From Hypericibacter sp049323455 (GTDB lineage Bacteria > Pseudomonadota > Alphaproteobacteria > Dongiales > Dongiaceae): 64,000 nucleotides of DNA. The stretch lies in contig JBMONF010000004.1 in assembly GCA_049323455.1 (NCBI GenBank), positions 1-64,000 on the forward strand. Direction: 5' to 3'. The notes beneath the pieces are model-generated. The model saw only the letters and a program-made list of their open reading frames with translations. It had not been told where the DNA came from and made no database searches. Of the stretch, positions 1-8,327 are shown piece after piece. The first letter of the stretch is position 1; each line of letters opens with the position of its first letter. The position numbers and the translations under genes were made by a program.

Positions 1-139
1 TCTGGAAATTCCGGCGGATCTCGTAGAACTGCTGCCGGCTGTAGCCCATCACCCGGCAGGCTTTGCTGACGTTGCCCAGGTCGCTCGCAAGCTCCAGCAG
101 GCTCAGCTTGCGCCGTGCTACTTTCTTGTCCGTGGTCAT
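1..139 (-). CDS. IS transposase, N-terminal fragment (cut by window edge)
   Basis: Reading leftward from an ATG at 139, preceded by GGAGA, 46 residues are visible before the window ends. They begin MTTDKKVARRKLSLLELASD and continue with a helix-turn-helix containing SKACRVMGYSRQQFYE. This is the DNA-binding N-terminus I recognise from IS481/IS3-type DDE transposases, whose catalytic domain would lie outside the window. The reading frame is intact as far as it can be seen. The gene points away from the neighbouring hypothetical gene, so this is the promoter-proximal end of an insertion sequence. The family is confident; the exact IS is not. Confidence 0.8.
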   Translation of the reverse strand, partial: MTTDKKVARRKLSLLELASDLGNVSKACRVMGYSRQQFYEIRRNFQ

Positions 140-163
140 GTCGTTCTCCGTTCAAGGTCGGAT

Positions 164-907
164 GTGGCTGCAACTTCATCCTACCCTCGTCCAGAGGCGG
201 CATGGCCACACCGGCTCGGGCGCTTAGGACTCTCATGGCCCCGCGCCCGCCCGGTGTGGCCTCAACTGTCAGGTGATTACCCTCTCAGGACAACCCGCGC
301 AGCCTTTGGTGCTGTGCCGGGTGGCAGCTTCCTGGCTGAATTCCTGCACGATCCTCTGCAGGAACGGCGTAGCCAATGGGAGGATATGGTGGCTCACGGG
401 CTGCAGAAGCTCGAAGAGAAATTCGACGATTTTAGGCGGGAGCAATTGAAGCAGAATGAGGTTTTCGTTACGGCTGTCACACAGGCCACCCAGATTGCAC
501 TTAGGAATCATGACCCGATAAAACGTAGGGCGCTGCGCAATGCTGTACTGAACGTTGCGTGTGGCACCACGCTTGATGAAGATCGTCAGCTTATGTTCTT
601 GAACTGGATCGACTCGCTTGCGGGTTTGCATCTCAGGCTGCTCAAGTTATTTGCGAATCCAGAGAAGAAAGTTGATCTCGGAGGGATTTCGATGGGCGGG
701 CTAAGTGCAGTTGTGGAGCGAGGAATCCCGGAACTGGCAGGTCAGCGTGATTTCTATGACCAGCTTTGGCGCGATCTGCGCAACAGGGGCCTCGTTAGCA
801 CGGATTCTCTGCACGGAATGATGTCTCGCAGTGGCATGCTGGCCAAGCGGACGACAGCCTTGGGCGATGAATTCTTGCGCTTCGTGGTTTCACCGGTCGA
901 CGATTAG
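164..907 (+). CDS. Hypothetical protein, 5' end probably replaced by the IS
   Basis: The frame is open from 164, but roughly the first 45 residues are translated IS-flank DNA and look unlike protein. Family-like sequence begins near residue 46 (AAFGAVPGGSFLAEFLHDPL). It continues with a charged coiled region (QKLEEKFDDFRREQLKQ) and a block (RALRNAVLNVACG, then LMFLNWIDSLAGLHLRLLKL) typical of an uncharacterised family often found in accessory islands. It ends with a winged-helix-like tail (TTALGDEFLRFV). Base composition looks less GC-rich than its neighbours. I infer that the IS removed or displaced the native start; an internal ATG at 386 is another possible start. Function is unknown and no catalytic motif is visible. 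Confidence 0.5.
   Translation: MAATSSYPRPEAAWPHRLGRLGLSWPRARPVWPQLSGDYPLRTTRAAFGAVPGGSFLAEFLHDPLQERRSQWEDMVAHGLQKLEEKFDDFRREQLKQNEVFVTAVTQATQIALRNHDPIKRRALRNAVLNVACGTTLDEDRQLMFLNWIDSLAGLHLRLLKLFANPEKKVDLGGISMGGLSAVVERGIPELAGQRDFYDQLWRDLRNRGLVSTDSLHGMMSRSGMLAKRTTALGDEFLRFVVSPVDD
204..261. repeat. Inverted repeat in the IS leader
   Basis: Arms 204-223 and 243-261 are nearly perfect inverted copies (GGCCACACCGG with GGGCGC, against GCGCCCG with CCGGTGTGGCC), separated by a 19-base loop. The hairpin sits just upstream of the transposase start. It could limit read-in transcription from flanking DNA, a known strategy of IS elements, or be part of the IS terminus. Confidence 0.6.
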
Positions 908-998
908 AAGTCCCCGCCTATAGATCCCAGCCCCGCTTGCGATGGAGAAGGAGCGGTCAGGGGTTTCCTGTCGGGCCGCGGCGTGCTTCACTCCGCCC

Positions 999-2834
999 AT
1001 GGCTCTCTCCACCGATCACGATCCGCCGCCGCTGCCCAAGGCGCCCTTCGTCCTGTGGGACGACAACCGCACGCCCGGCGCCGGCAGCCTGCTCTTTTCC
1101 GATCCCGTCGAGATCGTCCGCTGCGCCGATCCGGCCGGGGTCGAGGAAGCGCTGGCGCAGATCGGCGCTGCGGCCGGGCGCGGTCTCCATGCGGCGGGCT
1201 TCCTCGCCTACGAGCTGGGCTATGTCTTGGAGCCCAAGCTCATGCCGCTCATGCCGGCGGAGCGCGGCGGGCCGCTGATCTGGATGGGGCTGTTCCGCGA
1301 GCCGACAAGGCTGACGCGTGCCGAGACGGCGGCATTTCTCGATCGCCATGCCGAAGCCTTCCATCGCATCGAGAACGTCCGACCGTCCTGGGACCGCGAG
1401 GCCTACGGCGCCGCCTTCCGGCGCGTGCGCGAATACATCGCCGCAGGCGACGTCTACCAGATCAATCTGACCTTCAAGCTCCGCTTCGACTTTGCCGGCG
1501 ATCCGCTGGCGCTCTATCGCGAGCTCAGGCAGAAGCAGCATGTCGCCTATGGCGCCGTGCTCGCCATGAGCGAAGAGACGATCCTGTCGCTGTCGCCGGA
1601 GCTGTTCGTCAAGGTCGAGGAGGGCAGGGTCGTCGGCAAGCCGATGAAGGGCACGGCCGCGCGCGGGCCTACGCCCGAGGACGACGAGGCGGCGCGCATC
1701 TTCCTGCGCACGGACGAGAAATCGCGCGCCGAGAACCTGATGATCGTCGATCTCGTCCGTAACGATCTGGGGCGCATCGCGCGCATAGGATCGGTCAAGG
1801 TGGACGGGCTCTTCGAGGTCGAGACCTACGAGACCGTGCATCAGATGATCTCGACGGTTTCGGCGCGGCTCCTGCCGGATTGCGGGCCCGACGATCTGAT
1901 CCGCCAGCTCTTTCCCTGCGGCTCGGTCACGGGCGCACCCAAGGTGCGCGCCATGGAGATCATCCGCGAGCTGGAGGCGGAACCCCGCGAGGTCTATACC
2001 GGTGCCGTCGGCTGGATCGCGCCCTCGGGCGATCTCTGCCTCAACGTCGCGATCCGCACCCTCAGGCTCGGGCGGAACGGCAAGAGCGAGATGGGCATCG
2101 GCAGCGGGCTCGTGTTCGATTCCGACGAAAGCGCCGAGCATGAGGAATGCCTGCTGAAGGCACGCTTCCTCACCGAGCCTTACATTCCGTTCCAGCTGAT
2201 CGAGACCTTGCGGTGGGAGCGCGACAATGGCTACGCGCTGCTCGAGCGTCATCTCGACCGGCTGCAGCGCTCGGCCGTCTATTTCGGCTTTGCCTGCGAC
2301 CGCGAGGCGATACGCGCCCAGCTGGAGGCCGCTGCTCTCGGCTTTTCGGCGCCGTGCTGCCGCGTACGGTTGCTGCTCGATCGCGAGGGAACGGCCAAGA
2401 TCGCGGCCACGGCAATGCCGCCGCCAGCCACCAATGCGGTGATGCGTTACGTCCTGTCCCATCGCCGCGTCCGCAGCGCCGATCCCTTCCTCTATCACAA
2501 GACCACGCGCCGCGAGCTCTACGACAGCGAGCGGGCGCGGCTCGGCGCCGAGACGGGTTGCGACGAGGTGCTGTTTCTGAACGAACGCGGCGAGCTCACC
2601 GAGGGCAGCTTCACCAACCTCTTCGTCGAGCGCGAGGGCCGGCTGCTGACGCCGGCGCTGCGCTGCGGCGTTCTCGACGGCACGCTGCGGCGCGAGCTGA
2701 TCGAAGCCGGCCGCGCAGCCGAGGCGGTGCTCACGCTCGAGGATCTGGAGAAGGCCGAGCGCGTCTGGCTCGGCAACTCCGTGCGCGGCCTGCTCCGCGC
2801 CGAGGCGATCGCCACTCACGCCGCGGCGGTGTGA
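999..2834 (+). CDS. pabB: Aminodeoxychorismate synthase component I fused to aminodeoxychorismate lyase
   Basis: A 611-residue fusion of two steps of p-aminobenzoate (folate) synthesis. The N-terminal ~380 residues are a chorismate-utilising PabB domain with GDVYQINLTFKL, GKPMKGTAARG, ENLMIVDLVRNDLGR and SVTGAPK (residues 309-315). The C-terminal part is a class IV PLP aminotransferase-fold lyase. Its likely Schiff-base lysine is K501 in YHKTTRR, followed by TEGSFTNLF. The start at 999 was chosen because the upstream extension to 942 (EKERSGVSC...) does not resemble the family, whose proteins begin near the FVLWDD segment. The glutamine amidotransferase PabA is not in this window. It converges with the next gene, 16 bases away. 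Confidence 0.93.
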   Translation: MALSTDHDPPPLPKAPFVLWDDNRTPGAGSLLFSDPVEIVRCADPAGVEEALAQIGAAAGRGLHAAGFLAYELGYVLEPKLMPLMPAERGGPLIWMGLFREPTRLTRAETAAFLDRHAEAFHRIENVRPSWDREAYGAAFRRVREYIAAGDVYQINLTFKLRFDFAGDPLALYRELRQKQHVAYGAVLAMSEETILSLSPELFVKVEEGRVVGKPMKGTAARGPTPEDDEAARIFLRTDEKSRAENLMIVDLVRNDLGRIARIGSVKVDGLFEVETYETVHQMISTVSARLLPDCGPDDLIRQLFPCGSVTGAPKVRAMEIIRELEAEPREVYTGAVGWIAPSGDLCLNVAIRTLRLGRNGKSEMGIGSGLVFDSDESAEHEECLLKARFLTEPYIPFQLIETLRWERDNGYALLERHLDRLQRSAVYFGFACDREAIRAQLEAAALGFSAPCCRVRLLLDREGTAKIAATAMPPPATNAVMRYVLSHRRVRSADPFLYHKTTRRELYDSERARLGAETGCDEVLFLNERGELTEGSFTNLFVEREGRLLTPALRCGVLDGTLRRELIEAGRAAEAVLTLEDLEKAERVWLGNSVRGLLRAEAIATHAAAV

Positions 2835-2850
2835 GGCTGGTCGCCTCGGT

Positions 2851-3396
2851 CTATTCGACGGTGATCCCCGTCACCTTGCGGATGGCGGCCGAGGAGCCCG
2901 CCAGCGGGAACACCATCTGACGCGTGCTGCCGTCGGCGACCGGGATGGACACCGTCAACTGCCGGCCTGAAAGCCAGGCGTGCAGCGCTTCGCCGCGCTT
3001 GACGACCGGCGTGTCGGACGTCCAGAGCAGCCATACCGAGGCGCGCTCGTTGACGAGGCCCCACAGCGCGTTTTGCAGGTCGCCCTTGGCGCGGATCTGG
3101 TCGGTATCCACGGCCTCGCCGCCGTCGATCTTGTAGACCGGCATGATACGGCCGAGCTTGACGCCCTCGGCCGGATGCAGCTCGGCGAAGACCTGGAGCC
3201 GACCGTCGGCCTGGCGCGACCAGACGATCAGATTGTCGCCTTCGGTGTTGGTGATGGAGGCCGCGTCGAACGGCTCGTCCGCGGAGGGGGCGGGGACGAC
3301 CGACCAGCTATTGGCCGAAGCCGCGGCTTGCAGGATGGGAAGGACGAGAAGGAGCGCCAGCGCGCCGGTTCCCGCCGCGAGTTTACGGAGGATCAT
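2851..3396 (-). CDS. Hypothetical secreted protein
   Basis: A 181-residue protein with a clear Sec signal peptide: MILRKLAAG, then a hydrophobic core GALALLLVLPILQAAASA, with a likely cut after ASA near residue 29. The mature part contains repeated beta-like segments (NLIVWSRQADGRLQVFAEL, SVWLLWTSD) and no cysteines. It resembles small periplasmic proteins of unknown function in alphaproteobacteria. No catalytic motif is recognised. The start at 3396 is preceded by GGAGGATC-like context; an upstream in-frame ATG (3438) lacks a signal-like start. It follows phaC on the same strand after a 90-base gap, so the two could be cotranscribed. Confidence 0.6.
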   Translation of the reverse strand: MILRKLAAGTGALALLLVLPILQAAASANSWSVVPAPSADEPFDAASITNTEGDNLIVWSRQADGRLQVFAELHPAEGVKLGRIMPVYKIDGGEAVDTDQIRAKGDLQNALWGLVNERASVWLLWTSDTPVVKRGEALHAWLSGRQLTVSIPVADGSTRQMVFPLAGSSAAIRKVTGITVE

Positions 3397-3486
3397 GGGG
3401 CTGATAACTGCCCGCCGATTCCGGCGGAATTGGGGCAATGGCTCGCGCGATCGAGAAACGGAACGGCAGCGGCGGCCTGCTCGCCG

Positions 3487-5292
3487 TCACTGCGCTCTGA
3501 CCTTCACGTAGGAGCCGGGCGCGTCCTCGATCGGCTTGAGCTTGCCGTCGCCGGGCTTTCGTGCCGGGATCTTCTCGCCGCCGAAGGGCTCGATCCATTT
3601 CTGCCATTCCGGCCACCAGGAGCCGGCCTGCTGGCTCGCTTCCGCGAGCCATTCCTCGGGATCGGCCGGCAGGTTCGGATTGACCCAGTGGTGGTATTTG
3701 CCGCCCTCGGGCGGGTTCACCACGCCGGCGATATGGCCCGAGGCCGCCAGCACGAACTTGACGGGGCCGCTATAGAGCTGGGTTGCGGCATAAGTCGTCT
3801 TCCAGGGCGCGATGTGGTCCTCGCGCGTGGACAGGATGAAGGTCGGCGTCTTGATCTTGCGCAGGTCGATCGGCACGCCGGCAAGCGTGATGCCGCCGGC
3901 CTCGACCAGCTTGTTCTCCTGGTACATCTTGCGCAGATAGAAACTGTGCATGGCAGCCGGCATGCGCGTGGAGTCCGCGTTCCAGTAGAGCAGGTCGAAC
4001 GGGAAGGGCTCCTTGCCCAAGAGATAGTTGTTGACGACGAAGGACCAGATCAGATCGTTCGCGCGCAGCATGTTGAAGGTGTTGGCCATGGCCGCGCCAT
4101 CGAGATAGCCCTTCTTGCTCATGCGCGCCTCGAGCGACTTGAGCTGCTCCTCGTCGATGAACACGCCGAGATCGCCCGGTTCCTTGAAATCGACCAGGGT
4201 CGTGAGGAAGGTGGCGCTCGCCACGCGTTCGGCTTTCCCCTTGGCCGCGAGCCAGGCGAGCGTGCAGGCCAAGAGCGTGCCGCCGAGGCAGTAGCCGATG
4301 ACGTTGGCGTCGGGCTCGCCAGTGGCCTTCTCGATGGCGTCGAGCGCGGCCAGCGGACCCTCGAGCATGTAATCCTCGAAGCTCTTGCGCGCGAGCTTCT
4401 CGCTCGGGTTGACCCAGGAGATCACGAACACCGTGTGGCCCTGCGCCACCGCCCAGCGGATGAACGAGTTCTTCTCGCGCAGATCGAGAATGTAGAACTT
4501 GTTGATCCAGGGCGGCATGATGAGCAACGGCCGCTTGAACACCTGCTCGGTGGTTGGCTCGTACTGCAGCAGCTGGATCAGGTCGTTCTGATAGACGACC
4601 TTGCCCGGCGTGACCGCCACGTTATGCCCGATCTCGAACGCCTCCATGTCGGTCATGCGGATCCGGAGCTCGCCCCGGCCGCGCTCGAGATCGGCGAGCA
4701 GGTTCTTGAGACCATTGACCAGATTCTCGCCGTGCGTCTCGAGGGTGGTGCGAAGCACCTCGGGGTTGGTCAGGACGAAGTTGCTGGGCGCCATCGCGTC
4801 CACGAACTGACGCGTATAGAAGTCCACCTTCTTGGCCGTCTTGTCGTCGAGCCCGTCCACCTCCTTGACGGTGGACTGGATGCAGCGCGCCGTCAGCAGG
4901 TAGGACTGCTTGACGAAATCGAACAGCTCGTTCTCCTGCCAAGCGGCGTCCTTGAAGCGTCGGTCGTCGGGGGAAGGGGCGATGACCGGGGCGGCGGCCT
5001 CGCCCATCATGCGGCGCGCCGTGGCCTGCCATAGATTCATGTAGTCGTGCCAGAGCGACATCTGCGCCCGCACGAGCTTCTCGGGGCTCGCCATCAGGCG
5101 GGTCGTCATCTCCAGGAAAGCCTGACCGACATTCAGCGGATCCGACATGCCGAAGGCATCGCCGTTGCTCCGCCTCTGCCGCTTGAGGAAATCGGTCACG
5201 AGGCGCCGCGATTGGTCGGCGATCTCGGCCATCGTCCGTGATAATTCGACCGGATCGGGTAACTTTCTTTCCGCGCCCTGTTGATCGGTCAT
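3487..5292 (-). CDS. phaC: Class I poly(3-hydroxyalkanoate) synthase
   Basis: Polymerises (R)-3-hydroxyacyl-CoA into polyhydroxyalkanoate at the granule surface. The 601-residue length is right for class I. The N-terminal PhaC domain (about 70-240) precedes an alpha/beta-hydrolase core. The lipase-like box is GYCLGG with the catalytic cysteine at C335, and other expected elements are PPWINKFYILDL, WVNPSEKL, TREDHIAPW (catalytic Asp) and AASGHIAG (catalytic His). The ATG at 5292 gives a full-length protein. phaA, phaB and phasin genes are not in the window. The window otherwise gives no hint of how PHA synthesis is regulated. Confidence 0.95.
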   Translation of the reverse strand: MTDQQGAERKLPDPVELSRTMAEIADQSRRLVTDFLKRQRRSNGDAFGMSDPLNVGQAFLEMTTRLMASPEKLVRAQMSLWHDYMNLWQATARRMMGEAAAPVIAPSPDDRRFKDAAWQENELFDFVKQSYLLTARCIQSTVKEVDGLDDKTAKKVDFYTRQFVDAMAPSNFVLTNPEVLRTTLETHGENLVNGLKNLLADLERGRGELRIRMTDMEAFEIGHNVAVTPGKVVYQNDLIQLLQYEPTTEQVFKRPLLIMPPWINKFYILDLREKNSFIRWAVAQGHTVFVISWVNPSEKLARKSFEDYMLEGPLAALDAIEKATGEPDANVIGYCLGGTLLACTLAWLAAKGKAERVASATFLTTLVDFKEPGDLGVFIDEEQLKSLEARMSKKGYLDGAAMANTFNMLRANDLIWSFVVNNYLLGKEPFPFDLLYWNADSTRMPAAMHSFYLRKMYQENKLVEAGGITLAGVPIDLRKIKTPTFILSTREDHIAPWKTTYAATQLYSGPVKFVLAASGHIAGVVNPPEGGKYHHWVNPNLPADPEEWLAEASQQAGSWWPEWQKWIEPFGGEKIPARKPGDGKLKPIEDAPGSYVKVRAQ

Positions 5293-5581
5293 GCTGCCTT
5301 CCTTATCATCCTCGCCCGGTCCGCCGCCCCGTCTCGCGTTTCGCTGGCGAGCATGGCATTCGGATCGCTAGAAAACCTTTACAGCGATTCTGCGGCGCGC
5401 GGTGCCAAAAAGGGGCGATCTCGGCGGCGCAGACGGCCCGGAGCACGGACGTATCAGTCGGACGGACAAATAGGAATAGGCCGTAAGGCATGCAATGCCG
5501 GAAGCGGCGATGCAGGGGCGCTTAACAGGGGCGATTGAAAAACCGATGAAACAGGCGGAAGCGGCGGCGGGTTGGAGCCGG

Positions 5582-6769
5582 ATGGATCGGGCCCGATATG
5601 GGCGCCGCTCTCAGGGGCTGCGCTGGAACCGAGCCGCGCGCGGGGCGGCAGGGCTGGTCTTGGCTGCAATTCTGCTCTCAGGCTGCACCCTGTTCGAAGG
5701 CGACGGGGCGCCGCCGCCGCCGGCCGGCACGCAGCCCGCTTCGGGCGAGCCGTCCTTCCCGAACCTCGGCTCCGTTCCCGAGCAGCCGCCGCCCGCCTCG
5801 ACGCCGGCGGAGCGCCAAGCGATCGCCGAAGGGCTTACGGCCGATCGCAAGAACGCGGAATATAGCGACCAGCAGCTCACGGGGCAGCCGAACGAATCGG
5901 TTCCGCCCCCGCCGGCGCCAGAACCGGTGACGCCAGAACCGGTGACGCCAGAACCGGTGACACCGGCGCCAACGGCGGCTGTGCCATCGACTGCCGCGGC
6001 ACCGGCGATGCCCGCAGCGCCGTCACCCGCGGTCACGTCGCAGACGATCCCGGCGCCGCAGCCGGCAGCCCAGGTGGCTCAGCAACCGGCCGCGCAGCCT
6101 TCGCCCCAGCCCGCACCGGTCACCACGGCCGCGCCGATCACGACGCCGCCGCCTACCATGCCCGCGCCGACGGCGCCCGCCGCGCCCCAGGCGACACTGC
6201 CTCCGACCGTTCCGTCCACCGCGCCCCAGGGCGTCGTGCCGACCGGCCCCTTCGCCTATCCGTCGGGCGCGCGCAAGACGGCACCGTCCTCTGCCGGCGG
6301 TGCGGTCACGGTCGATCTCGGCGCCGTGGGGGGCGGGCCCGTGCCGCTCGGCTTGCCGGGCGGCCCGTCGCCATCCGGCCCGTCACCATCCGGCGCTCCC
6401 TTGTCGGCCGCGACCGTGCCGCTGCCGCCGCCGGGGCAGCCGATCGGCATCGTCTATTTCGCCGATGGATCGACCAGCCTCAGCGCCAGGGCGCGCGAAG
6501 TCGTGCGCGGCGTCGCCGAGATCTACAGGGCCCAGGGCGGGCAGATCCGCGTGATCGGCCACGCCTCGATGGGGCGCGGCAACGAGCTGGCCAACGACAA
6601 GATTTCCTTCGCGCGCGCGGAGGCCGTAGCCAGGGCGCTGATCGCCTATGGCGTCAAGCCGGCCGCCATCCAGACCACGGGTGTGGGCGCGCGCCAGCCG
6701 ATCTATTACGAGGTCGCACCGACCGGCGAGGCCGGCAACCGCCGCGCCGAGATCTATCTCGAGCGGTGA
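5582..6769 (+). CDS. OmpA-family lipoprotein with proline-rich linker
   Basis: A predicted outer-membrane lipoprotein with a C-terminal peptidoglycan-binding domain. From the start at 5582 (GGAG five bases upstream) the signal peptide ends in a lipobox LLSGC with Cys35. A long Pro/Ala/Thr/Gln-rich stretch (about 45-270) follows, including three tandem PEPVT units. The last ~115 residues are an OmpA-like domain (IVYFADGSTSLSARARE, IRVIGHASMGRG, AEAVARALIAYGV, NRRAEIYLE). Earlier in-frame ATGs (5495, 5546) are possible but would give an unusually long n-region. The linker could span part of the periplasm. Such proteins commonly tether the envelope to the cell wall. Confidence 0.8.
   Translation: MDRARYGRRSQGLRWNRAARGAAGLVLAAILLSGCTLFEGDGAPPPPAGTQPASGEPSFPNLGSVPEQPPPASTPAERQAIAEGLTADRKNAEYSDQQLTGQPNESVPPPPAPEPVTPEPVTPEPVTPAPTAAVPSTAAAPAMPAAPSPAVTSQTIPAPQPAAQVAQQPAAQPSPQPAPVTTAAPITTPPPTMPAPTAPAAPQATLPPTVPSTAPQGVVPTGPFAYPSGARKTAPSSAGGAVTVDLGAVGGGPVPLGLPGGPSPSGPSPSGAPLSAATVPLPPPGQPIGIVYFADGSTSLSARAREVVRGVAEIYRAQGGQIRVIGHASMGRGNELANDKISFARAEAVARALIAYGVKPAAIQTTGVGARQPIYYEVAPTGEAGNRRAEIYLER
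5918..5962 (+). repeat. Three tandem 15-bp units inside the OmpA-like gene
   Basis: The unit CCAGAACCGGTGACG is repeated three times (5918-5932, 5933-5947, 5948-5962, the last with one change). It encodes (PEPVT)3 in the proline-rich linker. Identical units suggest recent slippage, and copy number probably varies between strains. Confidence 0.9.
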
Positions 6770-6944
6770 GCATGGGTCCCAGAGCCGCAGCCGCCCGAAG
6801 ACGGCCTTAGGCTTTTGCACGACGAGCATCCTCGACGGAGAGCAGTCATGGGGTCGTCGGCATTGGCTACAAGGCCCTCTCTGCCGGTTCACCATGCAGG
6901 CCCTTATCGTGAACGCCCCATATCGTGAAGGACAGTCCGCTTCG

Positions 6945-8237
6945 ATGACGAAACCGCTCACGGTCGCAATCGCCGGTCTCGGCACGGTCGGCGCCGGCAC
7001 CGTCAAGCTCCTCCAGGAGCATGCCGCCCTGCTGGCCGATCGCGCCGGCCGGCCGATCCGCCTCAAATCCGTCTCGGCGCGCGATCGCAAGCGCGACCGC
7101 GGCCTCGATCTTTCCGGCATCGAATGGGTCGAGGATCCCGTGAAGCTCGCGGCCGATCCCGAAATCGACGCGGTGGTCGAGCTGATCGGCGGCTCGGACG
7201 GTATCGCCAAGGCGCTGGTCGAAGCGGCGCTGGGATCGGGCAAATATGTCGTGACCGCGAACAAGGCGCTGATCGCGCATCACGGCACGGCGCTGGCGCG
7301 GACAGCCGAGAAGGCCGGCGTCTCGATCGCCTACGAGGCCGCGGTCGCAGGCGGCATTCCGATCATCAAGCTGTTGCGCGAAGGGCTCGCCGCCAATCGC
7401 ATCAAGCGCGTCTACGGCATCCTCAACGGCACCTGCAATTACATCCTCACCACCATGCGCCAGACCGGCCGCGAGTTCGCCGACGTGCTCGCCGACGCGC
7501 AGCGCCTCGGCTATGCCGAAGCCGATCCGAGCTTCGACGTCGACGGCGTCGATGCGGCGCACAAGCTGGCGATCCTGACCTCGGTTGCGTTCGGCTGCGA
7601 GATCAACTTCGCCGGCGTGCATGTCGAAGGCATCCGTCACGTCTCGGCGGTCGATATCGCCTATGCCGAGGAGCTGGGCTACCGCATCAAGCTGCTCGGC
7701 ATCGCGAGCATGGCGGAGCACGGGGTGGAGCAGCGCGTGCATGCGGCCATGGTGCCGCTCGATGCGCCCATCGCCCATGTCGAGGGGGTCTTCAACGCGG
7801 TGGTGACGGAAGGCGACTTCGTCGGCCAGAATGTGGCCGAGGGGCGCGGCGCGGGCGCCGGCCCGACCGCGTCGGCCGTGGTCGCCGACCTGCTCGATCT
7901 GGCGCGCGGGCGCAGCCTGCCGGCCTTCGCGGTGCCGGCCGACAAGCTCGCCAAGCTGCCGACCCTGCCGATGGAGCGCCACCACGGGGCCTATTACGTG
8001 CGGCTGATGGTGGTGGACCGGCCGGGCGTGATCGCCGACGTGGCGGCGGCGCTGCGGGACGAGCGCGTGTCGATGGAGGCGATGCTGCAGCGCGGCCGCG
8101 CGCCGGAGGAGGCGGTGCCGGTGGTGCTGACGACGCACGAGACGGAGGAGGCGGCCATGCGCCGCGCGCTGGCGCGGATCGCGGCTCTCGATACCGTGAC
8201 CGAGCCGCCGCGCATGATCCGCATCGAGACGCTCTGA
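6945..8237 (+). CDS. hom: Homoserine dehydrogenase
   Basis: Reduces aspartate semialdehyde to homoserine for threonine and methionine synthesis. The 430-residue protein has an N-terminal NAD(P)-binding fold (AIAGLGTVGAGTVKLL), the catalytic region (TANKALIAHHG, EAAVAGGIPIIK, LNGTCNYIL, DVDGVDAAHKLAIL) and a C-terminal ACT domain from about residue 350 (VVDRPGVIADVAAAL), which usually provides threonine feedback control. The start at 6945 follows GAAGGA. Upstream in-frame codons have no family resemblance. It is followed closely by glpX and recJ in the same direction, a common alphaproteobacterial order. Confidence 0.95.
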   Translation: MTKPLTVAIAGLGTVGAGTVKLLQEHAALLADRAGRPIRLKSVSARDRKRDRGLDLSGIEWVEDPVKLAADPEIDAVVELIGGSDGIAKALVEAALGSGKYVVTANKALIAHHGTALARTAEKAGVSIAYEAAVAGGIPIIKLLREGLAANRIKRVYGILNGTCNYILTTMRQTGREFADVLADAQRLGYAEADPSFDVDGVDAAHKLAILTSVAFGCEINFAGVHVEGIRHVSAVDIAYAEELGYRIKLLGIASMAEHGVEQRVHAAMVPLDAPIAHVEGVFNAVVTEGDFVGQNVAEGRGAGAGPTASAVVADLLDLARGRSLPAFAVPADKLAKLPTLPMERHHGAYYVRLMVVDRPGVIADVAAALRDERVSMEAMLQRGRAPEEAVPVVLTTHETEEAAMRRALARIAALDTVTEPPRMIRIETL

Positions 8238-8327
8238 CACCAGGGCGTCGCGGGATCGGGACAAGCTGCTCGGCGGGCGGACGAACCCGGGCAAGAAACA
8301 AGAAGAAACAGGAAGGGACGGGCGGAG

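Larger units (their letters stand above)
1..280. mobile_element. Insertion sequence end (approximate right boundary)
   Basis: The transposase start at 139 is followed by about 140 bases of non-coding DNA before sequence that reads like a different protein family begins, around 290-300. The IS terminus is therefore expected between about 262 and 300. No terminal inverted repeat or target duplication can be confirmed because the other end is outside the window. The right boundary is an estimate. Confidence 0.45.

Noticed and set aside
957..2819. A 620-codon open frame on the minus strand opposite pabBC, and similar very long frames opposite hom-glpX (6867-9392), the P-ATPase and emrB (22011-25595) and the PEPC-like gene (53555-56587)
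   Set aside because: Their translations are Arg/Ala/His/Asp-rich without any family motif, and each lies exactly antisense to a gene with clear conserved motifs. Long antisense frames are expected in GC-rich coding DNA.
2980..5034. A 684-codon plus-strand frame over the secreted-protein gene and phaC
   Set aside because: It is antisense to phaC, whose catalytic motifs are unmistakable, and has no recognisable protein signature.
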